A stretch of 64,000 bases of DNA from Streptomyces sp. (GTDB lineage Bacteria > Actinomycetota > Actinomycetes > Streptomycetales > Streptomycetaceae), in assembly GCF_031181705.1 (NCBI RefSeq), contig NZ_JAPSKN010000004.1:26518-90517 (forward strand). Reading direction: 5' to 3'. The notes beneath the pieces were generated by a model. That model made no database searches. It was not told the origin of the DNA and was given only the letters and a program-made list of their open reading frames with translations. Positions 51,444 through 60,955 of this stretch are shown here, one piece after another (the first letter of the stretch is position 1; every line of letters begins with the position of its first letter). The translations under genes and the position numbers were made by a program.

Positions 51444-53852
51444 GTGGCCGACGCGGCAGACTTCCAGGGGACCAGTGCCTCACCTGCCCGCCGGTGGCTG
51501 CGGCGCACCGGGGCACTGCTCGCCGGTGCGCCCCTGCTGGCCGGACTCCTCCAGCTGCCCGGCGCGACCCCCGCGGACGCGGCGGGCCAGGAGTCCCCGC
51601 AGGCGGCCTCCGGCGCGGGCTCGGTCTCCGTCGCGGTCGACTCGCTCACCCCCAGCGCCCCCACCGAGGGGGACACGGTGACGGTGTCGGGCACGGTCAC
51701 CAACAACGGCAAGCAGGCGGTCACCGACGCCCACGTCGACCTGCGGGTGGGCCCTCAGGTCGGCACCCGCTCGTCGATCGACACCCTGGCCAGGAAGAGC
51801 GACGACATCCAGGGCCCCGTCGGCGAGGAGGTCGGCGGCAAGTACACCGAGAAGTTCCCCAGACTCACCCCGGGCGTTGCGGAGCCCTTCACGATCTCCG
51901 TACCGGTGGACGAGCTGGACCTCGGCGGGGACGGCGTCTACCAGCTGGGCGTCACCCTCTCCGGGGAGACGGCCGCGCAGCCCTGGGACCGGGTCCTCGG
52001 CATCCAGCGCACGTTCCTGCCCTGGCAGCCGGAGGAAGCCGGCACGAAGACCAGGACCACGTTCCTGTGGCCGCTCGTCTCCACCTCCCACATGGCGGCC
52101 GAGACCGGGTCGAACGAGCAGCAGACGCCGGTCTTCCGCGACGAGGAGCTCGCGAAGGAGATCTCCCCGGGCGGCCGCCTCGACCAGATGGTGTCGCTGG
52201 GCAAGAGCCTCGACGTCACGTGGGTGGTCGACCCGGACCTGCTGGCGTCCGTCGACGCGATGACGAGGAGCTACGAGGTTCGCGCCGCGGACGGCACCAC
52301 CACCGCCGGCAGGAACCAGGAGCTCGCCAAGAAGTGGCTGACCGAGCTCCAGCAGGCGGTCGCCGGCAAGGAGGTCGTCGCCCTGCCCTACGGCGACCCC
52401 GACCTGGCCTCCCTCGCCCACAACGGCACGAGCGTCACCGGCTCGCTGAGCCACCTCAAGGAAGCCACCGACGTCGTCGACGACACGGTGAAGACGATCC
52501 TCCATGTGAAGCCGGACACGGACTTCGCCTGGCCCGTCGACGGTGCCGTCGACCCGTCGATCGTGAAGGTCGCGACGTCCGCGGGCGCCGACAAGGTGAT
52601 CGCCCGCGGCGACAGCCTCCAGGACAACCTGTCGTACACGCCCTCCGCCGCCCGGCCCATCGGCGGCGGCACCACGGCGGTCGTGGCGGACGCCAGGATG
52701 TCCACGCCGTTCCAGGGCGATCTGACGAAGGCCTCCGCGTCCACCCTCGCCGTGCAGCGCTTCCTCGCCCAGAGCCTGACGCTGGGCCTGCAGACCGGCA
52801 AGCAGCGCAGCGTCGTCGTCGCCCCGCAGCGCATGCCCACGGTCAGCCAGGCCCAGGCCATGTCGGAAGCCCTTGCGGCCCTGCAGGGCGGGAACTGGTC
52901 CGAGTCGCAGGACCTCGCGGACGCCGCCAAGGCCAAGCCCGACCCCGCGGCGAACACGAAGGTGCCGCCGGCGTCGGACTACCCCCGTGACCTGCGCAGG
53001 CAGGAACTGCCGCGGGCCGCGTTCGAGCAGATCGCCAGGACACAGGGCAAGCTCGACAAGTTCAAGGTGATCCTCACCATCCAGTCGCGGGTGGTCACCC
53101 CGTTCGGCCGGGCCATGAACCGCGAGATGTCCACGTCCTGGCGCGGCCGGAACGTCGCAGCCGTGGGCTACCGCAGCGACATCGAGTCCTACCTCGACGG
53201 GCTCATCGACGGGGTCAAGCTGATCAAGAAGACGGAGACCAAGCTCTCCGGCCGCAGCGCCACGATCCCCGTGACCGTTCAGAACAACCTGGTGCAGGGC
53301 GTCGAGCACCTGCAGCTGCGGCTCACGTCGCAGAACCCGACCCGCCTCAAGATCGGCGACGCCGCGTACAAGGAGCAGCCCGTCGCGGTCAACGGCGGCC
53401 ACAGCCAGTCGGTGAAGTTCACCACGTCCGCCAACGCCAACGGTCAGGCCAAGGTGGTCGCCCAGCTGTACACGGAGGACGGCCGGCCCTACGGGGACCC
53501 CGTCGCCTTCGACGTGCGGGTGACCGAGGTCACCCCCACCGTGATGCTGGTCATCGGCGGCGGCTTCCTGCTCCTGGTCCTGGCCGGCTTCCGGATGTAC
53601 ACCCAGCGCAAGCGCGCCGCCGCCCGCGAAGCCGCCGAGCCGGAAGAGGCCGCCGAACGCGAGGAGACTGCCGGCGACCCGCAGGAGCCGGTCGGCGCCC
53701 CGCAGAACCCGCACACCGCCGGCGACCGTCGCAGGGAGGAGTCCGCTGCCGGCTCCCGGGCAGGCGCCCCGGAGCAGCCGAGTGACCCGGCCCCGGACAC
53801 CGCAGCGGAAAGCGCCGACCCGTCCGGCACGGGTGAGAGAGTGGACCGTTGA
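51444..53852 (+). CDS. secreted/anchored DUF6049-family protein
   Basis: An 802-residue protein conserved before murJ in actinobacteria (the position of mycobacterial Rv3909); function unknown. A signal peptide is visible (RRTGALLAGAPLLAGLLQLP then PADAAG). A beta-rich segment reads SVSVAVDSLTPSAPTEGDTV TVSGTVTNNG, like a CARDB-type domain. A long mixed central region and a second strand-rich module (TIPVTVQNNLVQGVEHLQLR) come next. It ends in one membrane span (VMLVIGGGFLLLVLAGFRMY) with a cytoplasmic acidic tail of about 85 residues. The start is GTG at 51444. murJ begins 43 bp downstream, so a role in envelope assembly is likely but unproven. Confidence 0.87.
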   Translation: MADAADFQGTSASPARRWLRRTGALLAGAPLLAGLLQLPGATPADAAGQESPQAASGAGSVSVAVDSLTPSAPTEGDTVTVSGTVTNNGKQAVTDAHVDLRVGPQVGTRSSIDTLARKSDDIQGPVGEEVGGKYTEKFPRLTPGVAEPFTISVPVDELDLGGDGVYQLGVTLSGETAAQPWDRVLGIQRTFLPWQPEEAGTKTRTTFLWPLVSTSHMAAETGSNEQQTPVFRDEELAKEISPGGRLDQMVSLGKSLDVTWVVDPDLLASVDAMTRSYEVRAADGTTTAGRNQELAKKWLTELQQAVAGKEVVALPYGDPDLASLAHNGTSVTGSLSHLKEATDVVDDTVKTILHVKPDTDFAWPVDGAVDPSIVKVATSAGADKVIARGDSLQDNLSYTPSAARPIGGGTTAVVADARMSTPFQGDLTKASASTLAVQRFLAQSLTLGLQTGKQRSVVVAPQRMPTVSQAQAMSEALAALQGGNWSESQDLADAAKAKPDPAANTKVPPASDYPRDLRRQELPRAAFEQIARTQGKLDKFKVILTIQSRVVTPFGRAMNREMSTSWRGRNVAAVGYRSDIESYLDGLIDGVKLIKKTETKLSGRSATIPVTVQNNLVQGVEHLQLRLTSQNPTRLKIGDAAYKEQPVAVNGGHSQSVKFTTSANANGQAKVVAQLYTEDGRPYGDPVAFDVRVTEVTPTVMLVIGGGFLLLVLAGFRMYTQRKRAAAREAAEPEEAAEREETAGDPQEPVGAPQNPHTAGDRRREESAAGSRAGAPEQPSDPAPDTAAESADPSGTGERVDR

Positions 53853-53895
53853 GATGTCGTGGCCGGTGGGCCCGGGACGATGAGGTGGGGTAACC

Positions 53896-56166
53896 ATGAA
53901 CGCGCCGTACGACGGTGACCGCGGTCGTGCCGCGGGGAGCCCGGGCCACCCCGAGTCGGGCGGGCCCGAGGGCTCGCCGGCCGAGCACGGCCAGGTACCG
54001 CCGCAGCCGCCCGCGGACATGTACCTCCAGGACGCCTACGCCCCGGACCCCTACCAGGCACACGACCTCGCCGCCCAGGACCCGGTCGGCGAGGCGCTCT
54101 ACGACCGCGCCGCGCACCCGCCGCCCACCCCGGGCACCTACCAGCCGCAGCAGCAGCTGTACGCCCAGCCGCCGCAGTCACCGTACGCCCCCGACCCGCG
54201 GGTGTGGGCCCAGACGCCCGCGCCCGAGCCGGACGGCCCGACGCGGCACCTGCCGTACGGCGACGACCCCCGCACCACGCAGTTCGTCGGCGTGGACGAC
54301 CTCGTCTCCCACGCGGGCGAGCCGCGCCAGGAGCCGGACGCGTTCGCGCACCTCTTCCGCGACCAGCAGCAGAGCAGCGGCCACCCCTCGTACGAGTCGC
54401 CCTCGCTCCCCGGCCCGTCCCCGGCGCCCATGGCGCAGGGCCGGTACGCGGCACCGGAGCAGACCGCGGCGACGGCCTCCCTGACCGACGAGCCCTCCGA
54501 CCCGGAGCCCACCGCCGCGCCCGCCCCGAAGAAGGCCGGCCGCGCCGGGGGCCTGATGAAGTCCAGCGCCGTGATGGCGGCGGGCACGATGGTCTCCCGC
54601 CTCACCGGCTTCGTCCGGTCGGCGCTGATCGTCTCGGCGCTGGGCGTCGGCCTTCTCGGTGACACCTTCCAGGTCGCCTACCAGCTGCCGACGATGATCT
54701 ACATCCTCACCGTCGGCGGCGGTCTGAACTCCGTGTTCGTACCGCAGCTGGTGCGCGCCATGAAGGAGGACGAGGACGGCGGCGAGGCGTACGCCAACCG
54801 GCTGCTGACCCTGGTCATCGTCACGCTCGGCGGGCTCACCGCGCTCTCGGTGCTCGGCGCGCCGCTGTTGATCCGCGTGCTGTCCAACGGCGTCGCCAGC
54901 GATCCCGCGGCGAACCAGGTCGCCATCACCTTCGCCCAGTTCTTCCTGCCCACGATCTTCTTCATGGGCATCCATGTCGTGATGGGCCAGATCCTCAACG
55001 CCCGCGGCAAGTTCGGCGCGATGATGTGGACCCCGGTCCTGAACAACATCGTCATCATCGTGACGCTGGGCATGTTCATCTACGTCTACGGCACCGCCGC
55101 CGACTCCGGGATGGAGGCCGCGACCATCCCGCCGGAGGGCCAGCGCCTGCTCGGCGTCGGCGTCCTGCTCGGCCTCGTGGTCCAGGCCCTGGCGATGATC
55201 CCCTACCTGCGGGAGACAGGGTTCCGGCTGCGGCTGCGCTTCGACTGGAAGGGCCAGGGGCTCGGCAAGGCCGTCACGCTCGCCAAGTGGACGGTCCTGT
55301 TCGTCCTCGCCAACCAGGCGGGCGCCATGATCGTCATCCAGTTGTCCACCGCGGCGGGCAAGGCCTCGCCCGTCGACGGCACCGGCTTCGCCGCCTACGC
55401 CAACGCGCAGCTGATCTGGGGCCTGCCGCAGGCCATCATCACGGTCTCCCTCATGGCCGCGCTGCTGCCGCGACTGTCGCGCTCGGCGGCCGAGGGCGAC
55501 GGCGGCGCGGTCCGGGACGACATCTCCCAGGGTCTGCGCAACACGGCCGTCGCGATCGTGCCGATCGCCTTCGGGTTCCTCTCGCTCGGCATCCCGATGT
55601 GCACGCTGATGTTCGGCTCCTCGGGCACCAGCGAGGCGACCAACATGGGCTACATGCTGATGGCGTTCGGCCTCGGCCTGATCCCGTACTCCGTGCAGTA
55701 CGTGGTCCTGCGCGCCTTCTACGCCTACGAGGACACCCGAACTCCCTTCTACAACACGGTCATCGTCGCCGCGGTGAACGCCGGCGCCTCGGCGGTCTGC
55801 TACTTCGTCATCCCGTCCCGCTGGGCCGTGGTCGGCATGGCCGCCTCCTACGGACTGGCCTACGCGATCGGCGTCGGCGTCGCCTGGCGCCGACTGCGCA
55901 AGCGGCTCGGCGGGGACCTCGACGGTGCCCGCGTCCTGCGGACGTACGCCCGGCTGTGCATCGCGTCGGTCCCGGCCGCCCTGCTCAGCGGCGCTGCCGT
56001 CTACGGCATCGGCCACACGCTCGGCCAGGGCGTCGCGGGCTCGCTCGCCGCGGTGTTCGCCGGAGGTGCCGTGCTGCTCGGGGTCTTCTTCGTCGCCGCC
56101 CGCCGCATGCGCATCGAGGAACTCAACTCGCTGGTCGGCATGGTCCGCGGGCGCCTGGGACGCTAG
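53896..56166 (+). CDS. murJ: lipid II flippase MurJ with a long cytoplasmic N-terminus
   Basis: MOP-superfamily lipid II flippase of 756 residues. The 14-span core starts near residue 218 (KSSAVMAAGTMVSRLTGFVR SALIVSALGVG) and has MurJ blocks such as LPTMIYILTVGGGLNSVFVP, QFFLPTIFFMGIHVVMGQIL, ARGKFGAMMWTPVLNNIVII and IPYSVQYVVLRAFYAYEDTR. About 215 residues of Pro/Gln/Asp-rich disordered sequence precede it, absent from proteobacterial MurJ. The core ends at the C-terminus with no kinase-like domain; that domain is the separate next gene. The ATG at 53896 has GGGGTAACC upstream. Confidence 0.94.
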   Translation: MNAPYDGDRGRAAGSPGHPESGGPEGSPAEHGQVPPQPPADMYLQDAYAPDPYQAHDLAAQDPVGEALYDRAAHPPPTPGTYQPQQQLYAQPPQSPYAPDPRVWAQTPAPEPDGPTRHLPYGDDPRTTQFVGVDDLVSHAGEPRQEPDAFAHLFRDQQQSSGHPSYESPSLPGPSPAPMAQGRYAAPEQTAATASLTDEPSDPEPTAAPAPKKAGRAGGLMKSSAVMAAGTMVSRLTGFVRSALIVSALGVGLLGDTFQVAYQLPTMIYILTVGGGLNSVFVPQLVRAMKEDEDGGEAYANRLLTLVIVTLGGLTALSVLGAPLLIRVLSNGVASDPAANQVAITFAQFFLPTIFFMGIHVVMGQILNARGKFGAMMWTPVLNNIVIIVTLGMFIYVYGTAADSGMEAATIPPEGQRLLGVGVLLGLVVQALAMIPYLRETGFRLRLRFDWKGQGLGKAVTLAKWTVLFVLANQAGAMIVIQLSTAAGKASPVDGTGFAAYANAQLIWGLPQAIITVSLMAALLPRLSRSAAEGDGGAVRDDISQGLRNTAVAIVPIAFGFLSLGIPMCTLMFGSSGTSEATNMGYMLMAFGLGLIPYSVQYVVLRAFYAYEDTRTPFYNTVIVAAVNAGASAVCYFVIPSRWAVVGMAASYGLAYAIGVGVAWRRLRKRLGGDLDGARVLRTYARLCIASVPAALLSGAAVYGIGHTLGQGVAGSLAAVFAGGAVLLGVFFVAARRMRIEELNSLVGMVRGRLGR

Positions 56167-56307
56167 GGCGGGGTGGTAGGCGCACAACCATCGTCAGCCA
56201 CCGCGTGTCGTGCATAGCGGCGGACTGTGGGCACAATTGGTTTCGGCGTCGGACGGCGCGCAACGGCTGCCGGCCGGCGCGCAATGGATGGGGAGGCAGG
56301 AACGACG

Positions 56308-58020
56308 GTGGCGGAACGGAGTACGGCTGCCGTCGACGTGGCAGACAACAGCGGCGACACGTCGCTGACCGCACAGGCGGACCAGTCCACGGCCGACGGG
56401 GTGGCCAAGAACCGGGAGCGGGACACGGACAGCGACGAGGTACAGGAGAGCACCCGGGCCGACGGTTCCGGAAAGACCTCGACGCCTGAGCTGCACAGCG
56501 GCCACAAGCTCGCCAGACGCTACCGCCTCGAGGAGTGCGTCACCCGTCTGGACGGTTTCAGCAGCTGGCGTGCCGTGGACGAGAAACTCCGCCGTGCCGT
56601 CGGCGTGCACATCCTGCCCGCGGACCACTCACGGGCCCGGTCCGTCCTGGCCGCCGCCCGCTCCTCCGCGCTCCTCGGTGACCCGCGGTTCGTGCAGGTC
56701 CTGGACGCGGTGGAGGAGAACGACCTCGTCTATGTGGTCCACGAGTGGCTCCCGGACGCGACGGAGCTGACCACGCTCCTCGCCTCCGGGCCGCTGGAGC
56801 CGTACGACGCCTACCAGATGGTCAGCCAGGTCTCCGCCGCCATGGCCGCCGCCCACCGTGAGGGCCTCGCCCACCTGCGCCTGAACCCCAACGCCGTCCT
56901 GCGCGCCTCGACCGGCCAGTGGCGCATCCGCGGCCTCGCCGTGAACGCCGCGCTGCGCGGCATCTCGTCCGACACCCCGCAGCGCACCGACACCGAGGCC
57001 ATCGGCGCCCTGCTGTACGCGGCACTGACCCAGCGCTGGCCGTACGAGAGCGACGCCTACGGGCTGTCGGGGCTTCCGAAGGACATCGGCCTCATCGCAC
57101 CGGACCAGGTGCGGGCCGGGGTGCACCGCGGCCTGTCCGAGCTCGCCATGCGCGCCCTCGCCAACGACGGTGCCACCGCCTCACGGCACGAGTCGCCGTG
57201 CACCACGCCCGAGGAGCTGGTGAAGGCGATCGGCGAGATGCCGCGCATCCGCCCGCCGGAGCCGGCGTTCACCGCCCCGCCCGAGTACCAGCGCACGACC
57301 TACCAGCAGGGTACGTACGGCCGCCAGGCCCCCGGTGCCGCCCAGCCGATCGTGCCTCCGCCGCCCCCGTTGCAGAGCCGCACCGGCAAGGCCCTGAAGT
57401 GGGCCGTGTCCGCACTCCTGATCGCCGCGCTGGGTCTGGGCAGCTGGCAGCTGGCCGACGCCCTCATGGACCAGGGCGGCTCCTCGGACGACCCGACCAA
57501 GACGCAGAACAACGAGGGCGGAGACAAGAACAAGAACCGCCCGGCCCCGAAGCCGCTCGTTATCAAGGGCTCCGAGGAGTACGTCGCCAAGGGCCAGGCC
57601 CAGCACGCCGCCGACGTCGGCAAGACCTACGACGGCGACACGTCCACGGGCTGGCGGACCAACAGCTACCTCGACGGTCCGAAGATGGTGATAAAGCCGG
57701 GTGTCGGCATCGTCTACGACCTCGGATCCGAGCAGCAGGTCTCGGCCGCGTCCCTGTCGCTCCGGTACGGCGGCGACCACACCACGGTCGAGCTGTACGC
57801 GACCGACTCCCTCGGTTCCTCCACCCCGCTGAGCTCCATGAAGAAGCTCGGCGACGCGACGACGAGCGGCACCTCCGCGAAGGTCACCGTCGACAAACCC
57901 GTGCAGAGCCGGTACGTCCTGGTCTGGCTGACGGCGCTGCCGTACTCGGGCGCCGACCCGTCGAACTTCAGCGACCCGGGTTACAAGCAGGCCATCACCG
58001 AAGTGAAGTTCACGGGCTGA
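56308..58020 (+). CDS. pseudokinase with a C-terminal extracytoplasmic domain (MurJ partner)
   Basis: A protein of about 570 residues. A disordered leader is followed by a protein-kinase-like fold (HKLARRYRLEECVTRLDGFS, VHEWLPDATELTTLLASGPL, AMAAAHREGLAHLRLNPNAV). Catalytic residues are missing: no VAIK lysine (AVGVHILP), HRD is HLR without the Asp, and DFG is replaced by RGL. It is thus a pseudokinase. One span (WAVSALLIAALGLGSWQLA) leads to an external F5/8-type or discoidin-like beta domain (KTYDGDTSTGWRTNSYL). In mycobacteria the same two parts are fused to the C-terminus of MviN/MurJ and are phosphorylation-controlled. The GTG at 56308 is chosen; the frame runs back to 56227. Confidence 0.87.
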   Translation: MAERSTAAVDVADNSGDTSLTAQADQSTADGVAKNRERDTDSDEVQESTRADGSGKTSTPELHSGHKLARRYRLEECVTRLDGFSSWRAVDEKLRRAVGVHILPADHSRARSVLAAARSSALLGDPRFVQVLDAVEENDLVYVVHEWLPDATELTTLLASGPLEPYDAYQMVSQVSAAMAAAHREGLAHLRLNPNAVLRASTGQWRIRGLAVNAALRGISSDTPQRTDTEAIGALLYAALTQRWPYESDAYGLSGLPKDIGLIAPDQVRAGVHRGLSELAMRALANDGATASRHESPCTTPEELVKAIGEMPRIRPPEPAFTAPPEYQRTTYQQGTYGRQAPGAAQPIVPPPPPLQSRTGKALKWAVSALLIAALGLGSWQLADALMDQGGSSDDPTKTQNNEGGDKNKNRPAPKPLVIKGSEEYVAKGQAQHAADVGKTYDGDTSTGWRTNSYLDGPKMVIKPGVGIVYDLGSEQQVSAASLSLRYGGDHTTVELYATDSLGSSTPLSSMKKLGDATTSGTSAKVTVDKPVQSRYVLVWLTALPYSGADPSNFSDPGYKQAITEVKFTG

Positions 58021-58044
58021 GAGCCGACCGAGGGGAGGGGTTCC

Positions 58045-58764
58045 ATGGGGGACCGCGCCGAGCACAGCGGTGCCACGGATCAGGATCTCCTCGCCCGGCA
58101 TGTCGAGGGCGACCCCGATGCCTTCGGTGAGATCGTCCGGCGGCACCGCGACCGGCTCTGGGCCGTCGCCCTGAGGACGCTGGGGGACCGCGAGGAGGCC
58201 GCTGACGCGGTCCAGGACGCCCTCGTCTCCGCCTACCGGGCCGCCCACACCTTCCGGGGCCAGTCGGCGGTCACGACCTGGCTGCACAGGATCACGGTGA
58301 ACGCCTGCCTGGACCGGGCCCGCAAGGTCGCCTCCCGGAAGACCTCCCCCGTCGACGACACCGAGCGGCTGGAGCAGCTGCTGGAGCCGCACGAGTCGGC
58401 CTCGGCCCCCGCCGAGCGCAACGATCTGCACCGGCAGCTCGTCGAAGCGCTGGGCACGCTGCCGGCCGACCAGCGCGCGGCACTGGTCCTGGTGGACATG
58501 CAGGGCTACCCCGTCGCGGAGGCGGCCCGCATCCTGGATGTGCCGACCGGCACGGTGAAAAGCCGGTGCGCACGCGGCAGAGCCAGACTCCTGCCGCTGC
58601 TCACCCACCTCCGGCCGGAGGGCAGAGGCAAGAAGACGGGCGCGGAACGGAACCGGACGCCGGAGCCGGCCGTCCCACCCGCAGCGGGACCGCTCCCGGC
58701 GGAACCGCCGGACACAGGACCGAGCGACTCAGCTGTAGTGAAGGGCGGAGGTGGACGAGCGTGA
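58045..58764 (+). CDS. sigM: ECF-family RNA polymerase sigma factor SigM
   Basis: A 239-residue extracytoplasmic-function sigma factor. Region 2 reads DAFGEIVRRHRDRLWAVALR, TLGDREEAADAVQDALVSAY, TFRGQSAVTTWLHRITVNAC; region 4 reads TLPADQRAALVLVDMQGYPV AEAARILDVPTGTVKSRCAR. A Pro-rich tail of about 55 residues follows. The position between the murJ/pseudokinase genes and trxBA, and overlap with a zinc-type anti-sigma gene, match SigM of mycobacteria and S. coelicolor, which responds to envelope or oxidative stress. The ATG at 58045 follows GAGGGGAGGGGTTCC. Confidence 0.93.
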   Translation: MGDRAEHSGATDQDLLARHVEGDPDAFGEIVRRHRDRLWAVALRTLGDREEAADAVQDALVSAYRAAHTFRGQSAVTTWLHRITVNACLDRARKVASRKTSPVDDTERLEQLLEPHESASAPAERNDLHRQLVEALGTLPADQRAALVLVDMQGYPVAEAARILDVPTGTVKSRCARGRARLLPLLTHLRPEGRGKKTGAERNRTPEPAVPPAAGPLPAEPPDTGPSDSAVVKGGGGRA

Positions 58765-59777
58765 CGTCGACGACCGACATGGCCGGGCACCCGGATGTCG
58801 CGGAGATCTCCGACCTCGCCGAGGGCCTCCTCCCACCGGCCCGGAGCAGCGTCCTGCAACAGCACCTCGACTCCTGTGAGCTCTGCGCGGACGTCTACGC
58901 GTCCCTGGAGGAGATCCGCGGGCTGCTCGGCACCCTGCCGGGCCCGCCGCGCATGCCCGCCGAGGTCGCCGGCCGCATCGATGCCGCTCTCGCCGCCGAG
59001 GCTCTGCTGACGGCCACGCGCCCGGAGGTCTCCGAGAACCCGGCCGCAGCCACCGATGCTTCCGGCTCAGGGCCGGGCTCGGCTACCGAGGCCGACGAGG
59101 GCGCCCGTCCCGACAGCGACGCCGCCGGCTCCGATTCCGCCTCCGGTTCCGGTTCGGAGGACGCAGACGGTGCGCATGTTTCACGTGAAACATCGACGCC
59201 CGCTGACCGGCCCGCCGGACGCCCTCGCTCCTCCACCACCGGCCCCGGACGCAAGGGACGCACACGGAACGGACGGCGCAGGATCGCCGTTCTCGGCACC
59301 GTCTTCACCGCCGCAGCCCTGGGCCTGGGATCCGTCCTGCTGTCGTCCCTCGGCGACGGACAGCCCGCGCGCGACACGGCAGAAGGTCGGCAGACCGCCC
59401 CCGCGGACACCTTCTCCGAGGGCAAGCTGCGGAGCCAGGTCTCCGACATCCTCTCCGAAAACAAGAGCGAGACCGAGGGCGGCGGCGACTCCCGCAGCCC
59501 CTTCGGTGCGGCCACTGCCCCGGGCACCAACCACCCCAGGGTTCTGAAGGGGGTCGTAGTACCCGGCTGCGTGCGTGAGGGCATCGGGCGTGAGGACAAC
59601 GCCCTCGCCGTCGAGAACGGCAGGTATCAGGGGAAGAAGGCCATGCTCGTGCTGCTTCCCGATGCTGCCGACGCGACGCGGGTCGCCGCCTACATCGTCG
59701 ACGCGACGTGTGTGGATCAGCAGGGCTCCGCCTCCAAGGGCACGGTCCTCCTGGAGCGCTCCTACCCGTCTCCCTGA
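58761..59777 (+). CDS. zinc-type anti-sigma factor for SigM
   Basis: A 338-residue anti-sigma factor that overlaps sigM by four bases (GTGA), so the two are translationally coupled. The cytoplasmic domain holds the HxxxCxxC motif (HLDSCELC, residues 35-42) of zinc-associated anti-sigma proteins. An Ala/Ser/Asp-rich linker of about 90 residues follows. One membrane span (IAVLGTVFTAAALGLGSVLL) starts near residue 178. The extracytoplasmic domain has two cysteines (VVPGCVREGI, DATCVDQQG). An exact parS at 59178 encodes part of the linker (VSRET). In mycobacteria the equivalent gene is Rv3912/RsmA. Confidence 0.9.
   Translation: MTSTTDMAGHPDVAEISDLAEGLLPPARSSVLQQHLDSCELCADVYASLEEIRGLLGTLPGPPRMPAEVAGRIDAALAAEALLTATRPEVSENPAAATDASGSGPGSATEADEGARPDSDAAGSDSASGSGSEDADGAHVSRETSTPADRPAGRPRSSTTGPGRKGRTRNGRRRIAVLGTVFTAAALGLGSVLLSSLGDGQPARDTAEGRQTAPADTFSEGKLRSQVSDILSENKSETEGGGDSRSPFGAATAPGTNHPRVLKGVVVPGCVREGIGREDNALAVENGRYQGKKAMLVLLPDAADATRVAAYIVDATCVDQQGSASKGTVLLERSYPSP
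59178..59191. other. parS: parS site (exact) inside the anti-sigma gene
   Basis: Exact GTTTCACGTGAAAC translated as V-S-R-E-T in the disordered linker, where the encoded residues are likely tolerated. Confidence 0.95.
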
Positions 59778-59795
59778 GCCGGCGCTTCGTCTCCC

Positions 59796-59818
59796 CCTGC
59801 GCGGTATCCGCGCAGGGA
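59796..59818 (+). terminator. terminator of sigM / anti-sigma
   Basis: Ten-base perfect arms CCCTGCGCGG / CCGCGCAGGG with loop TAT, 18 bp after the stop; further TCTC/GAGA pairing extends it. Confidence 0.75.
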
Positions 59819-59844
59819 GACATCTCCGTGTGCCCGGACACAGC

Positions 59845-59871
59845 GGGAATGCGCGCCCCTTAGGATCCGTT
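59845..59871 (+). promoter_or_regulatory. sigma-R type promoter of trxBA
   Basis: GGGAAT (59845-59850), an 18-bp spacer and GTT (59869-59871) match the sigma-R consensus GGGAAT-N18-GTT. Sigma-R is the disulphide-stress sigma factor known to transcribe trxBA in S. coelicolor. It lies about 70 bp upstream of the trxB start. Confidence 0.8.
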
Positions 59872-59942
59872 GGGTGGGGTGAGAGCTTCGAGAGAAGCTC
59901 CCACCGGTCCATCGACGCAGTCCAGAGACGAGGAATCAAGCC

Positions 59943-60911
59943 GTGAGCGACGTCCGTAACGTGATCATCATCGGCTCCGGGCCCGCCGGTTACACGGCGG
60001 CGCTGTACACCGCACGCGCGTCGCTGAAGCCCCTGGTGTTCGAGGGCGCCGTCACCGCGGGTGGTGCGCTCATGAACACCACCGACGTCGAGAACTTCCC
60101 GGGCTTCCAGGACGGCATCATGGGCCCCGAGCTCATGGACAACATGCGCGCCCAGGCGGAGCGCTTCGGTGCCGAACTCGTCCCGGACGACGTGGTGGCC
60201 GTCGACCTGACCGGTGAGATCAAGACCGTCACGGACACGGCCGGTACCGTCCACCGGGCCAAGGCCGTCATCGTGGCGACGGGCTCGCAGCACCGCAAGC
60301 TCGGTCTGCCGAACGAGGACGCCCTCTCCGGTCGTGGCGTGTCGTGGTGTGCCACCTGTGACGGGTTCTTCTTCAAGGACCAGGACATCGCCGTGATCGG
60401 TGGCGGCGACACCGCGATGGAGGAAGCCACCTTCCTGTCCCGGTTCGCCAAGTCCGTCACCGTCGTCCACCGGCGTGACACCCTGCGTGCCTCCAAGGCC
60501 ATGCAGGAGCGTGCCTTCGCCGACCCGAAGATCTCGTTCGTGTGGGACAGCGAGGTCGCCGAGATCCAGGGCGACCCGAAGCTCTCCGGCCTGAAGCTGC
60601 GCAACCTCAAGACCGGCGAGCTCTCGGACCTGCCGGTGACCGGTCTGTTCATCGCCATCGGTCACGACCCCCGCACCGAGCTCTTCAAGGGCCAGCTCGA
60701 CCTGGACGAGGAGGGCTACCTGAAGGTGAACGCGCCGTCGACGCGCACGAACCTGCCGGGCGTCTTCGGTGCCGGCGACGTCGTGGACCACACCTACCGG
60801 CAGGCGATCACCGCGGCCGGCACCGGCTGCTCCGCCGCTCTGGACGCCGAGCGCTTCCTGGCCGCCCTCGCGGACGAGGAGCAGCCGGAGCCCGAGAAGA
60901 CCGCAGTCTGA
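59943..60911 (+). CDS. trxB: thioredoxin reductase
   Basis: NADPH-dependent flavoprotein that reduces thioredoxin; 322 residues, normal length. FAD motif [20 protein letters not shown], redox motif [10 protein letters not shown] (CxxC), NADPH motif [19 protein letters not shown], and the C-terminal [20 protein letters not shown]. The start is GTG at 59943. A sigma-R type promoter lies upstream, so it should be induced by disulphide stress. trxA follows 44 bp downstream in the same operon. Streptomyces also use mycothiol, so this is one of two thiol systems; ino1 in this window feeds the other. Confidence 0.97.
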   Translation: MSDVRNVIIIGSGPAGYTAALYTARASLKPLVFEGAVTAGGALMNTTDVENFPGFQDGIMGPELMDNMRAQAERFGAELVPDDVVAVDLTGEIKTVTDTAGTVHRAKAVIVATGSQHRKLGLPNEDALSGRGVSWCATCDGFFFKDQDIAVIGGGDTAMEEATFLSRFAKSVTVVHRRDTLRASKAMQERAFADPKISFVWDSEVAEIQGDPKLSGLKLRNLKTGELSDLPVTGLFIAIGHDPRTELFKGQLDLDEEGYLKVNAPSTRTNLPGVFGAGDVVDHTYRQAITAAGTGCSAALDAERFLAALADEEQPEPEKTAV

Positions 60912-60955
60912 CCCCTCCCTACCCGCCCCACGCACCAACAGTTAAGGAGCCCGCC

